64,000 nt of DNA from Caulobacter segnis (GTDB lineage Bacteria > Pseudomonadota > Alphaproteobacteria > Caulobacterales > Caulobacteraceae): positions 124,001 through 188,000 of the forward strand of contig NZ_JARQWW010000001.1 of NCBI RefSeq assembly GCF_029543125.1. The letters run 5' to 3'. The translations under genes and the position numbers were made by a program. This document shows, piece by piece, positions 39,829-47,054 of the stretch (the stretch's first letter is position 1; every line of letters begins with the position of its first letter). The notes under the pieces were generated by a model. That model had not been told where the DNA came from and searched no databases. It worked only from the letters and a program-made list of their open reading frames with translations.

Positions 39829-40349
39829 GGCGCTGGCTCGCCTTCGCGCCCATCGCGGTCCTGCTGGCGCTCGGCGTGCTGTTCGCCGGCTACGCCTTGA
39901 AGCGCGATCCGCAGGTCCAGCCCAAGGCCCTGGTGGGCAAGCCGGTTCCGGCCGTCAGCCTGCCAGACCTGGAGACCGGCCGCCCGACGCCGATCGCCGC
40001 CACCCTGGACGGGCCGGTGCTGATCAACTTCTTCGCCTCCTGGTGCGCTCCCTGCGAGATCGAGCATCCGCAGCTCATGGCCCTGAAGGCCGAGGGCGTC
40101 CGCATCATCGGCGTCGCCTACAAGGACGCGCCGGACAACACCCGCGCCTTCCTCACCCGCCTGGGCGATCCCTTCGCCGTGAAGCTGATCGACCGCGACG
40201 GCCGGGCCGGGATCGAGTTCGGCGTCACCGGCGTGCCGGAGACCTACCTTGTGGACGGCCAGGGCGTGATTCGCGCCAAGCACACCGGCCCGCTCACCCC
40301 GGAGGCGGCCGAAAGCATGCTCAGCAGCCTGGGCTCAGCGCCGCGTTAA
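39825..40349 (+). CDS. ccmG: Cytochrome c biogenesis thiol:disulfide protein CcmG/DsbE
   Basis: The 174-residue protein is anchored by an N-terminal helix (about 5-23) with a periplasmic thioredoxin domain. NFFASWCAPCEIEHP holds C74-x-x-C77, and GVTGVPETYLVDG the cis-proline loop. It keeps apocytochrome or CcmH thiols reduced. The start is GTG at 39825 inside the ccmD stop. Genes for CcmE, CcmF and CcmH are not in the window. Confidence 0.94.
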   Translation: MRRWLAFAPIAVLLALGVLFAGYALKRDPQVQPKALVGKPVPAVSLPDLETGRPTPIAATLDGPVLINFFASWCAPCEIEHPQLMALKAEGVRIIGVAYKDAPDNTRAFLTRLGDPFAVKLIDRDGRAGIEFGVTGVPETYLVDGQGVIRAKHTGPLTPEAAESMLSSLGSAPR

Positions 40350-40360
40350 CCTTTCATTGA
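40346..40360. promoter_or_regulatory. CtrA-box-like TTAA-N7-TTGA element
   Basis: TTAA-CCTTTCA-TTGA matches seven of eight bases of the TTAA-N7-TTAA CtrA consensus used in Caulobacterales. It overlaps the ccmG stop and lies 53 bp before a small gene. A single near match can arise by chance. Confidence 0.25.
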
Positions 40361-40412
40361 CCATGTTCGCGCCAAACCTTGACGGCGCGTTAACCATGTT
40401 CAGACTGGTCCC

Positions 40413-40652
40413 GTGACCGACATCCGCCCCAACAACTGGCCCGCCGTAACGCCGCAGCATCAAGCGCCGGCGAAAGCGAATCCGCGCAACTCCGCCCAGA
40501 AAGCGTTCTTCGACGCGGCGCTCAGCAAGGCCGGGGCGGACGCCTACGCCGCGCCCCAGAAGCCGCAGCCGCAACCCACGGCGCAGACGGGCGCCAGCGG
40601 TCAGCCGACGCGCCTGCTGCGCCCCGGCTCGCTGGTCAATATTCTAGTCTAG
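40413..40652 (+). CDS. Small protein of unknown function
   Basis: The 79-residue product starts with GTG. It is Pro/Gln/Ala-rich and probably disordered in the middle (QPQPTAQTGASGQP). More regular ends are NSAQKAFFDAALSKAGADAY and TRLLRPGSLVNILV. I do not recognise it, although the final RPGSLVNILV looks constrained. It is convergent with the yciB gene, with 7 bp between stops, and follows the ccm operon after 63 bp. Confidence 0.55.
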   Translation: MTDIRPNNWPAVTPQHQAPAKANPRNSAQKAFFDAALSKAGADAYAAPQKPQPQPTAQTGASGQPTRLLRPGSLVNILV

Positions 40653-40659
40653 AAGCCGG

Positions 40660-41247
40660 CTACTCGACCGGCGGCGGCGGGGCTTCGACGGCCTCCATCG
40701 CCTTCATGCCCTTCATCATCAAAGGCACCTGCGCGGCCGAGAAGGCCAGCGCCAGGATCTGCAGGCCCGGGAAGCGGAACACCACCCAGGTGGTTTCCGG
40801 CTGGGTGCGCCAGACGACCTCGTTCAGGATCGCCACGCACAGGAAGAACACCCCGTAGCGCAGGGTCAGGGTCCGCCAGGAATCCTCCGGCAGGCTGACC
40901 GCCTCGCCCAGCAGCACCTTCAGCGGGTTCTTCTTCAGCATCACCCCGCCCAGCAGGAAGATGGCGAAGGCCGTGTTCAGGAAGGTCGGCTTCATCTTCA
41001 CGAAACGGGCGTCGTGGAAGATCAGGGTCAAGGCCCCGAACACCAAGGCCGCCCCGCCCGCCAGCAGCGGCATGGGCGCCAGGCGGCGCTCGAAGGCGAA
41101 ACCGATGGCCAGGGCCACCGCCGAACCGGCCACAAGCGCCCAGGTCGCCGCGATCATGTCGCGGGTGATCAGATAGGCGACGAAGAACACCAGGGGGCCG
41201 CCGTAATCGACGGCGCCGCGCACATAGGGGCGGAGTTTCGGGGACAT
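40660..41247 (-). CDS. yciB: Inner membrane septation protein A (YciB/IspZ)
   Basis: The 195-residue protein has five or six membrane helices and the family patterns DYGGPLVFFVAYLITRDM, FVKMKPTFLNTAFAIFLLGG and LNEVVWRTQPETTWVVFRFPG. YciB is involved in cell envelope integrity and septation. It is preceded by ftsY on the same strand, 128 bp away with a REP-type repeat between, so it may or may not share the ftsY transcript. Confidence 0.93.
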   Translation of the reverse strand: MSPKLRPYVRGAVDYGGPLVFFVAYLITRDMIAATWALVAGSAVALAIGFAFERRLAPMPLLAGGAALVFGALTLIFHDARFVKMKPTFLNTAFAIFLLGGVMLKKNPLKVLLGEAVSLPEDSWRTLTLRYGVFFLCVAILNEVVWRTQPETTWVVFRFPGLQILALAFSAAQVPLMMKGMKAMEAVEAPPPPVE

Positions 41248-41280
41248 TCAGGCCTCTTTGAGCGGCCACCTTCCCACATC

Positions 41281-41371
41281 CGTTCTCCCCGGCGAAGGCC
41301 GGGGTCAAGATGACAAGATGCGGCGCTCGATGATCTGGGTCCCGGCCTTCGCCGGGATGAGCGGGTTTCTA
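41281..41371. repeat. REP-type paired inverted repeat (family A, copy 3)
   Basis: The arms TCCCCGGCGAAGGCCGGGGT and GGGTCCCGGCCTTCGCCGGG-ATGAGCGGG face each other across about 40 bp containing a GATCTGG/TGACAAGATG spacer. It lies between ftsY and yciB. This copy has CCGGCGAAGGCCGG where copies 1 and 2 have CCCGCGAAGGCGGG, so the small palindrome has changed while pairing is kept. Confidence 0.78.
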
Positions 41372-41375
41372 AGGT

Positions 41376-42314
41376 TTAGGCCGGCGGAAGGCCGACCAGA
41401 GAACGGGAAAAGGCCTTGGCGTCGAAGGGTTGCAAATCCTCGATGCCTTCGCCCACCCCGATCAGCATGATCGGGCTGTCCGACGCCTGGGCCACGGGCA
41501 CCAGCACGCCGCCGCGGGCGGTGCCGTCCAGCTTGGTCATGACGATGCCGGTTACGCCGATCTGGTTGCCGAACACCTTCTCCTGCGCCAAGGCGTTGCG
41601 GCCTACCGTGGCGTCCAGCACCAGCAGCACCTCGTGCGGCAGGGCGCCGTCGATCTTCTTCAGGACGCGGATGATCTTGAACAGCTCGTCCATAAGGCCG
41701 GACTTGTTCTGCAGGCGGCCGGCGGTGTCGATCAGGACCACGTCATAGCCCTCGGCCTTGGCCTGCTCCACCGCGTCAAAGGCCAGACCCGCCGCATCGG
41801 CGCCGGACGGGCGCGAGACGAAGGTCGCCTTGGCCCGGTCGGCCCAGACCGACAGTTGTTCGACCGCGGCGGCGCGGAAGGTGTCCCCGGCCACGATCAT
41901 CACCTTGGCCCCGCGGCCGGTCAGGTCGGCGGCGATCTTGCCCAGGGTCGTGGTCTTGCCCGAGCCGTTCACACCGATGAACAACACGACGTAGGGCTTG
42001 GGCCCTGACAGCGGGTCGAACCGGGCCTCGCGGCTGATCAGTTCGGCGGCCACGGCTTCGGCCAGGGCCTCCTTAACCTCGTCCTCGCTGGATTCCTTGC
42101 CGAAGCGGGCCTTGCCGAACGCTTCGGCGATCCGGGCGGCGGCGGCCGGGCCGAGATCGGCCTCGATCAGCATCTCCTCGAGTTGATCGAGTTGATCCTG
42201 GTCCAATGGCTTCTTGGCGACAAAGACCGAGGTGACCTGCTCGGTCATCTGCTTCGACGAGCGCGAAAGGCCCGAGGTCAGCCGCTGGAACCAGCCTTGC
42301 TTCTTTTCAGTCAT
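41376..42314 (-). CDS. ftsY: Signal recognition particle receptor FtsY
   Basis: The 312-residue GTPase docks SRP-ribosome complexes at the membrane. Its NG domain has the P-loop GVNGSGKTTTLGK (114-126), DTFRAAAVEQL, IDTAGRLQNK and TKLDGTARGG. The N-terminus is short and basic with WFQRLTSGLSRSSKQM, lacking the long acidic A domain, as usual in alphaproteobacteria. It is divergent from the TRIC-like gene with 34 bp between starts. Confidence 0.96.
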   Translation of the reverse strand: MTEKKQGWFQRLTSGLSRSSKQMTEQVTSVFVAKKPLDQDQLDQLEEMLIEADLGPAAAARIAEAFGKARFGKESSEDEVKEALAEAVAAELISREARFDPLSGPKPYVVLFIGVNGSGKTTTLGKIAADLTGRGAKVMIVAGDTFRAAAVEQLSVWADRAKATFVSRPSGADAAGLAFDAVEQAKAEGYDVVLIDTAGRLQNKSGLMDELFKIIRVLKKIDGALPHEVLLVLDATVGRNALAQEKVFGNQIGVTGIVMTKLDGTARGGVLVPVAQASDSPIMLIGVGEGIEDLQPFDAKAFSRSLVGLPPA

Positions 42315-42348
42315 GGCGCTCCTTTACCCGCCCGTGCGAGGAAACGCC

Positions 42349-42978
42349 ATGGACGCCCTTTCGACCGCTCTGTTCTGGCTGGACTACGCCGCCGTGGCCG
42401 TGTTCGGGGCCGCCGGCGCCCTGGCCGCCGCGCGACGCAAGCACGACATCATCACCTTCGGCTTCTTCGCCGCCGTCACGGGGGTCGGCGGGGGCACCCT
42501 GCGCGACCTGCTGATCGGGGCGCCGGTCTTCTGGGTTGGCCGCCCCGGCTACATCGTCACCTGCCTGATCGCGGCGGCGGCCATCTGGGTCGTGGGCCGC
42601 AAGCCCTGGCGGTTCACCGCCCTGCTGTGGTTGGACGCCCTGGGCATGGCCGCCTACACCGTGGTGGGCACGGCCAAGGCCCAGTCCTTCGGCGCCCCGC
42701 CGGTCTCGGCCATCGTCATGGGCGTTCTGACCGCCGCCTTCGGGGGGATCGTGCGCGACGTCCTGGCCAACGAGCCATCGATCCTGCTGCGGCGGGAGAT
42801 CTACATCACCGCCGCCCTGGCCGGCTCCACCGTCTTCGTGGTCCTGACCGCCCTGGGCGCGCCCTACTGGTGGGCGGGGGGCGCGGGTTTCGCGGCGGCG
42901 CTGTCCATCCGTTCCGGCGCGCTGCTGTTCGGCTGGAACATGCCGGCCTTCCCCGGCGCGGGCTCCACCGAGGACTGA
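42349..42978 (+). CDS. Trimeric intracellular cation (TRIC)-type channel family protein (YicG-like)
   Basis: The 209-residue protein has seven predicted helices as two similar halves with conserved GVGGGTLRDLLIG (about 45-57) and AAFGGIVRDVLANE (about 130-143). It is the UPF0126/TRIC family, whose bacterial members form cation channels. I used the ATG at 42349 beginning the first helix; an in-frame ATG at 42314 would add 12 residues. Its last 115 bp overlap the convergent phosphodiesterase-like gene. Confidence 0.88.
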   Translation: MDALSTALFWLDYAAVAVFGAAGALAAARRKHDIITFGFFAAVTGVGGGTLRDLLIGAPVFWVGRPGYIVTCLIAAAAIWVVGRKPWRFTALLWLDALGMAAYTVVGTAKAQSFGAPPVSAIVMGVLTAAFGGIVRDVLANEPSILLRREIYITAALAGSTVFVVLTALGAPYWWAGGAGFAAALSIRSGALLFGWNMPAFPGAGSTED

Positions 42979-43991
42979 GGCAGCGCGACCACCGGCGGTT
43001 CGTACTTCGGCCAGCGGACGCGGAAACGGACCATCAGGCCGTCATGGTCCGACAGCACCGGCTCGTTCTGACCGTCGAACAGGGCCTCGATCTCGATGGG
43101 CCAGATGGACGCCCCGGTCCCGGCCGTCGAGCCGATCAGGTCCTGGGTGTCGAGCCACGGCGCGTCCCCATCCATGGACACCTTGATGGCGCAGGCGCCG
43201 GCCGCGAGGCTCCGCCAGCAGTACTCGCTGGCCACGTCGAAGTCGTAGTCCTCGAACATGTAGTTGTAGCGGTCGGGCGCCTTCCGGATGTTGAAGTCGC
43301 CGCCCACCACCAGCGGCGCGGTCGGATCATGCGCCACGGCCACGAAGCGCTTCAGCTCATCCGCCTGCAGGTTGTGCGCGCGGAAGGCCCGCAAGCGCGG
43401 CACGCGCGACGCCTTGCGGGCGTTCATGTGCGTGTTGGCCACGTCGATCACCGTGGGCGCGCCCGGCAGGCGGATGCCCGCCAGTTGGACGCCCTTGTTC
43501 GCCAGGCAGTCGAATCCCGCGCAATAGCGGAAGGCGTGCGAGCGCCGCGTCTCGATCGGATAGTTGCTGAGGATGTAGAGGCCGCTGGAGCGCCACTTGC
43601 CCAGCCCCTCGCCCTTTCGCCAGTACTTGCCGCGCTTGTACTGCGCCGGCTTGTCCAGCAGGGCCGGGTCGCGCTGCTTGCGTTTCGGTCCCCGGGCATG
43701 GTGCGGATAGCCGCTCAGCCGGATCAGGTCGTGGATCTCGTCGCGGAAGGCTTCCTGCACCAGGACCACGTCCGGCGCCCGCCCCTCGGCGCGCATCTTG
43801 GCCAGCTCCCGGCCGATAGCCTTCAGGGCCTCGCCCCGATCCTTGCGCACCGGCCAGGGCAGGCCGGCGACGTTGTAGGTCAGGACCGAAAGCTCCTTCT
43901 CCACCACCGGCTGAGGCTGGGCCTGGGCGAAGGCGCGCGCGGGAAGGATCAGCAGCAGGCCCAAGGCCGCCGCCTTGGCCAGACGGATCAA
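42864..43991 (-). CDS. Exported endonuclease/exonuclease/phosphatase (sphingomyelinase-like) family protein
   Basis: The 375-residue protein has a Sec signal (to about residue 22). The EEP fold is complete: LTYNVAGLP (N40), VLVQEAF (E80), DVANTHMN (H188), VVGGDFNI (D232, N234) and the terminal LSDHDGL (D315, H316). It resembles bacterial neutral sphingomyelinase/DNase-I-type phosphodiesterases; the substrate is unknown. Residues from about 331 form a Pro/Ala/Ser-rich tail outside the fold, and this tail is encoded antisense to the TRIC gene. The start overlaps the mtaB stop (ATGA). Confidence 0.83.
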   Translation of the reverse strand: MIRLAKAAALGLLLILPARAFAQAQPQPVVEKELSVLTYNVAGLPWPVRKDRGEALKAIGRELAKMRAEGRAPDVVLVQEAFRDEIHDLIRLSGYPHHARGPKRKQRDPALLDKPAQYKRGKYWRKGEGLGKWRSSGLYILSNYPIETRRSHAFRYCAGFDCLANKGVQLAGIRLPGAPTVIDVANTHMNARKASRVPRLRAFRAHNLQADELKRFVAVAHDPTAPLVVGGDFNIRKAPDRYNYMFEDYDFDVASEYCWRSLAAGACAIKVSMDGDAPWLDTQDLIGSTAGTGASIWPIEIEALFDGQNEPVLSDHDGLMVRFRVRWPKYEPPVVALPQSSVEPAPGKAGMFQPNSSAPERMDSAAAKPAPPAHQ

Positions 43992-45271
43992 GCCGCCAGT
44001 TCCGCCAGGACCCGCTTGCCGTCGTGGCCGGTCACCCGCATGGGGCGGATGGTTCCGGCCTCGGCCTCGCCGGTGAAGGCGATCTCGGTGAAGTCCTCGG
44101 CCCGCGCTAGGCCGTCACGCTCCACCAGACCCGACAGGACGCGGCCGACCTGGGCGTCCAGGTGGCGGACCAGGGCCGCCTCGCCGGCGGCGCGCAGGCG
44201 GGCGGCGCGCTCCTTGATCGCCGCGCCCTTCACAGGGGGCATCTTGGCGGCCGGGGTGCCGGGGCGGGCGCTGTAGGGGAAGACGTGCAGGAAGGCGAGA
44301 CCCGCCTCCTCCACCAGCTTCAGGGTGTTCTGGAACGCCTCTTCCGTCTCGGTGGGGAAGCCGGCGATCAGGTCGGCGCCAAAGGCGGTGTCGGGGCGCA
44401 CGGCCCGCACCTCGCGCACCAGCTTCAGGGCGTCGGCCCGCAGGTGGCGGCGCTTCATGCGCTTCAGGATCAAGTCATCCCCCGCCTGCAGCGACAGGTG
44501 CAGATACGGCATCAGCCGCGTCTCGACGGCCAGCAGCTGCATCAGGTCCGGGTCGATCTCCGCCGCGTCGATGGACGACAGGCGCAGGCGCGGCAGGTCG
44601 GGGACCAGGCGCAGGATGCGGCCCACCAACTGGCCCAGCGACGGCTGGCCCGGCAGGTCGGCGCCCCAACTGGTCACGTCGACGCCGGTCAGAACCACTT
44701 CCTGATAGCCCTCGGCGGACAGGCGGCGGACCTGTTCGACCACCTCGCCCGCCGGGGCGGAGCGGCTGTTCCCCCGGCCATAGGGAATGACGCAGAAGGT
44801 GCAGCGGTGATCGCAGCCGTTCTGCACCTCCACATAGGCGCGGGCGCGGTCCTTGAGCCCGGCGATCAGGTGCCCGGCCGTCTCGCGCACCGACATGATG
44901 TCGTTCACGCGGACCCGCGCCGTGGTCTCCATCAGCGCGCCCGGCGCGGCCTTCTCGGCGTTGCCGAGGACCAGGTCCACCTCGGGCATGGCGGCGAAGG
45001 CGGCGGGGTCGATCTGGGCCGCGCAGCCGGTGACGATCAGGCGCGCGCCCGGACGCTCCCGGCGGGCCTTTCGGATCGCCTGCCGCGCCTGGCGCACGGC
45101 CTCGTTGGTGACGGCGCAGGTGTTGAACACCACCGCGTCCTTCAGTCCGTCCTCCTCGGCGCGCGCGCGGATGGCCTCGGACTCGTAGGCGTTCAGCCGG
45201 CACCCGAAGGTGACGACATCGACCTCTGCGTCCGAAGTCTTTTCAGCAGGCGTTTCGAGGACGTCGGTCAC
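43988..45271 (-). CDS. mtaB: tRNA (t6A37) methylthiotransferase MtaB
   Basis: The 427-residue radical-SAM enzyme converts t6A37 to ms2t6A37 in tRNA. The N-terminal UPF0004 domain has cluster cysteines C24 (TFGCRLNAYES), C52 (FNTCAVT) and C83 (VTGCAAQ). The radical SAM motif is C153-x3-C157-x2-C160 (NGCDHRCTFCVIP). GCRLN and NTCAVTN favour MtaB over MiaB. The TRAM-like C-terminus ends KRVLAELAA. The start is GTG at 45271, overlapping the dapF stop (GTGA), so translation is coupled to dapF. Confidence 0.93.
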   Translation of the reverse strand: MTDVLETPAEKTSDAEVDVVTFGCRLNAYESEAIRARAEEDGLKDAVVFNTCAVTNEAVRQARQAIRKARRERPGARLIVTGCAAQIDPAAFAAMPEVDLVLGNAEKAAPGALMETTARVRVNDIMSVRETAGHLIAGLKDRARAYVEVQNGCDHRCTFCVIPYGRGNSRSAPAGEVVEQVRRLSAEGYQEVVLTGVDVTSWGADLPGQPSLGQLVGRILRLVPDLPRLRLSSIDAAEIDPDLMQLLAVETRLMPYLHLSLQAGDDLILKRMKRRHLRADALKLVREVRAVRPDTAFGADLIAGFPTETEEAFQNTLKLVEEAGLAFLHVFPYSARPGTPAAKMPPVKGAAIKERAARLRAAGEAALVRHLDAQVGRVLSGLVERDGLARAEDFTEIAFTGEAEAGTIRPMRVTGHDGKRVLAELAA

Positions 45272-46113
45272 GCCGCGGCGGCCTCCGGCAGCTTGCCGGC
45301 GAAGTCCATGCTGACCGGACCGGTCATGATCACGTGGCCGTCGCTCTCGCGATATTCGATGACCAGCGAACCGGTCTCGAACTCCACCTTCGCCTTGCGG
45401 TCGGTGAGGCCCCGGCGGAAGGCGGCCACCTGGGCAGCGCAGGCGCCGGTGCCGCAGGCGGCGGTCAGACCCGCGCCACGCTCCCAGACCTTCAGCTTGA
45501 TGTGGTCGCGGGCGACGACGTTGGCGAAGCCCACGTTCACGCCTTCGGGGAACAGGGGATGATGTTCGATGGGCGCACCGGCCTCGCGGGCCAGTTCGTC
45601 GCTGGCCGGGGCGTCCACGAAGAACACCACGTGCGGATTGCCCATGGAGACGCAGCCCGGCGCCGTCAGCTCCGGATGGGTCGCCGAGGTCAGGTCCACC
45701 GTGACCGTGTCCATCGGACCGCTCAGCGGGATCTCGTTCCAGGCCAGACCCGGCTTGCCCATGTCCACCGTGACCAGCTTGTCGCCGGCCATGACGCCGG
45801 TCAGCCGGCCCGCCACGGTGTCGAAGGCCACCTCGTTGGTCCGCGCCGACTGCATCAGCAGCCACGCCACGCAGCGGGTGCCGTTGCCGCAGGCGCCGGT
45901 CTCCTCGCCGTCCGAGTTCCAGAACCGCACATAGGCGCTGGCGCCTTCGGCCGTCGGCGGATCGATGGCGATCAACTGGTCAAAGCCGATCCCGCCCTCG
46001 CGGTCGGCGATGGCGCGAATCTCCTCCACCGTCGGGTTGAACGGCTGGCTCTTGGTCTCGACGACGACAAAATCGTTGCCGAGGCCATTCATCTTCAGGA
46101 ACGTGCGGGTCAT
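45268..46113 (-). CDS. dapF: Diaminopimelate epimerase
   Basis: The 281-residue enzyme converts LL- to meso-diaminopimelate for lysine and peptidoglycan synthesis. It starts FLKMNGLGNDFVVVE. The two catalytic cysteines are C75 (ETGACGNGTRC) and C220 (LTAACGTGACAA). Length is normal. It is the first gene of dapF-mtaB-EEP, all with 4-bp overlaps. It is divergent from the potassium channel gene, 60 bp apart. Confidence 0.96.
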   Translation of the reverse strand: MTRTFLKMNGLGNDFVVVETKSQPFNPTVEEIRAIADREGGIGFDQLIAIDPPTAEGASAYVRFWNSDGEETGACGNGTRCVAWLLMQSARTNEVAFDTVAGRLTGVMAGDKLVTVDMGKPGLAWNEIPLSGPMDTVTVDLTSATHPELTAPGCVSMGNPHVVFFVDAPASDELAREAGAPIEHHPLFPEGVNVGFANVVARDHIKLKVWERGAGLTAACGTGACAAQVAAFRRGLTDRKAKVEFETGSLVIEYRESDGHVIMTGPVSMDFAGKLPEAAAA

Positions 46114-46173
46114 TTGGCCCGCTATATAGGCCAAAATATCGTCTTCGTCAGATCGGGCCGCCAAGCAGGACAC

Positions 46174-46971
46174 ATGACCGCAGCCGAACGCGCCGACGAC
46201 GACAAGGGATTGCGCCTGCGGGCGCGTCTCCGCGCCCTCTATCACGGGGCCTCGCCCACGGCGGTCCGCTTCCGCTACGCGGTGCTGATGGTCGATCTGG
46301 CGATCATCGCCTTCTTCATCGCCGCGCCCCTGCTGCGCGACCACATGACAACCTTCTACGTCCTCGACTACATGGTCGCCGTGATTATGGCCGTGGACCT
46401 GGGCGCGCGGGCCATCGCCTATGGCGACCTGAAGGGCTGGCTGAAGCAGCCGATGATCTGGGTCGACCTGTTTGTCTTCGCGACCCTGCTGGCGCCGTTC
46501 TGGCTGTTCAACCTGGGCTTCCTGCGGGTGCTGCGCCTGTGGACCCTGGTCAACAGCGAGTTCTTCTGGCGCACCGTGGCCCGGCGCTATGACGACACCC
46601 GGGTCGAGGAGGTGACCAAGGCCTCGGTCGCCCTCGTCACCTTCATCTTCGTGGTCACCGGCTTCGTCTATTCCAGCTTCATCGGCCGCTACGAAGGCAT
46701 CGGCGGTTATGTGGACGCGCTCTATTTCACGGTCACCAGCCTGACCACCACCGGCTATGGCGACATCATCCTGCCGGGGGTGTGGGGCCGCCTGCTGTCC
46801 ATCGCCGTCATGCTGGGCGGGGTGTCGCTGTTCATCCGCCTGATCCAGCTGATCCTGCGGCCGTCGAAGGTGACCTATCCCTGCCACGGCTGCGGACTGC
46901 AGCGTCACGACCCCGACGCTGTTCACTGCAAGGCCTGCGGTGAACTGCTGAAAATCCCCAACGACGAATAG
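46174..46971 (+). CDS. Voltage-gated-type K+ channel with C-terminal zinc ribbon
   Basis: The 265-residue protein has an ion-transport domain: hydrophobic helices at about 36-54, 63-83, 95-112, an Arg-containing segment LGFLRVLRLWTLV, then helices at about 153-170 and 205-228. The selectivity filter is TTTGYGD (191-197), typical of potassium channels. After the last helix it carries C237-x2-C240 and C252-x2-C255, a zinc-ribbon-like knuckle in PCHGCGLQRHDPDAVHCKAC. Such a ribbon may bind metal and gate or assemble the channel. It is divergent from dapF. Confidence 0.9.
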   Translation: MTAAERADDDKGLRLRARLRALYHGASPTAVRFRYAVLMVDLAIIAFFIAAPLLRDHMTTFYVLDYMVAVIMAVDLGARAIAYGDLKGWLKQPMIWVDLFVFATLLAPFWLFNLGFLRVLRLWTLVNSEFFWRTVARRYDDTRVEEVTKASVALVTFIFVVTGFVYSSFIGRYEGIGGYVDALYFTVTSLTTTGYGDIILPGVWGRLLSIAVMLGGVSLFIRLIQLILRPSKVTYPCHGCGLQRHDPDAVHCKACGELLKIPNDE

Positions 46972-47054
46972 CCTTGTTCGACGGGTCCGGCTGCTTGCGG
47001 CCTCGTTTGAGAGGGCTAAGGTGCCCGCCTCTTTCGTATACGGAACGGGCCTTC

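Noticed and set aside
45268..46926. A 552-residue form of DapF
   Set aside because: The extension is antisense to the potassium channel gene; the DapF start motif FLKMNGLGNDF begins at 46113.
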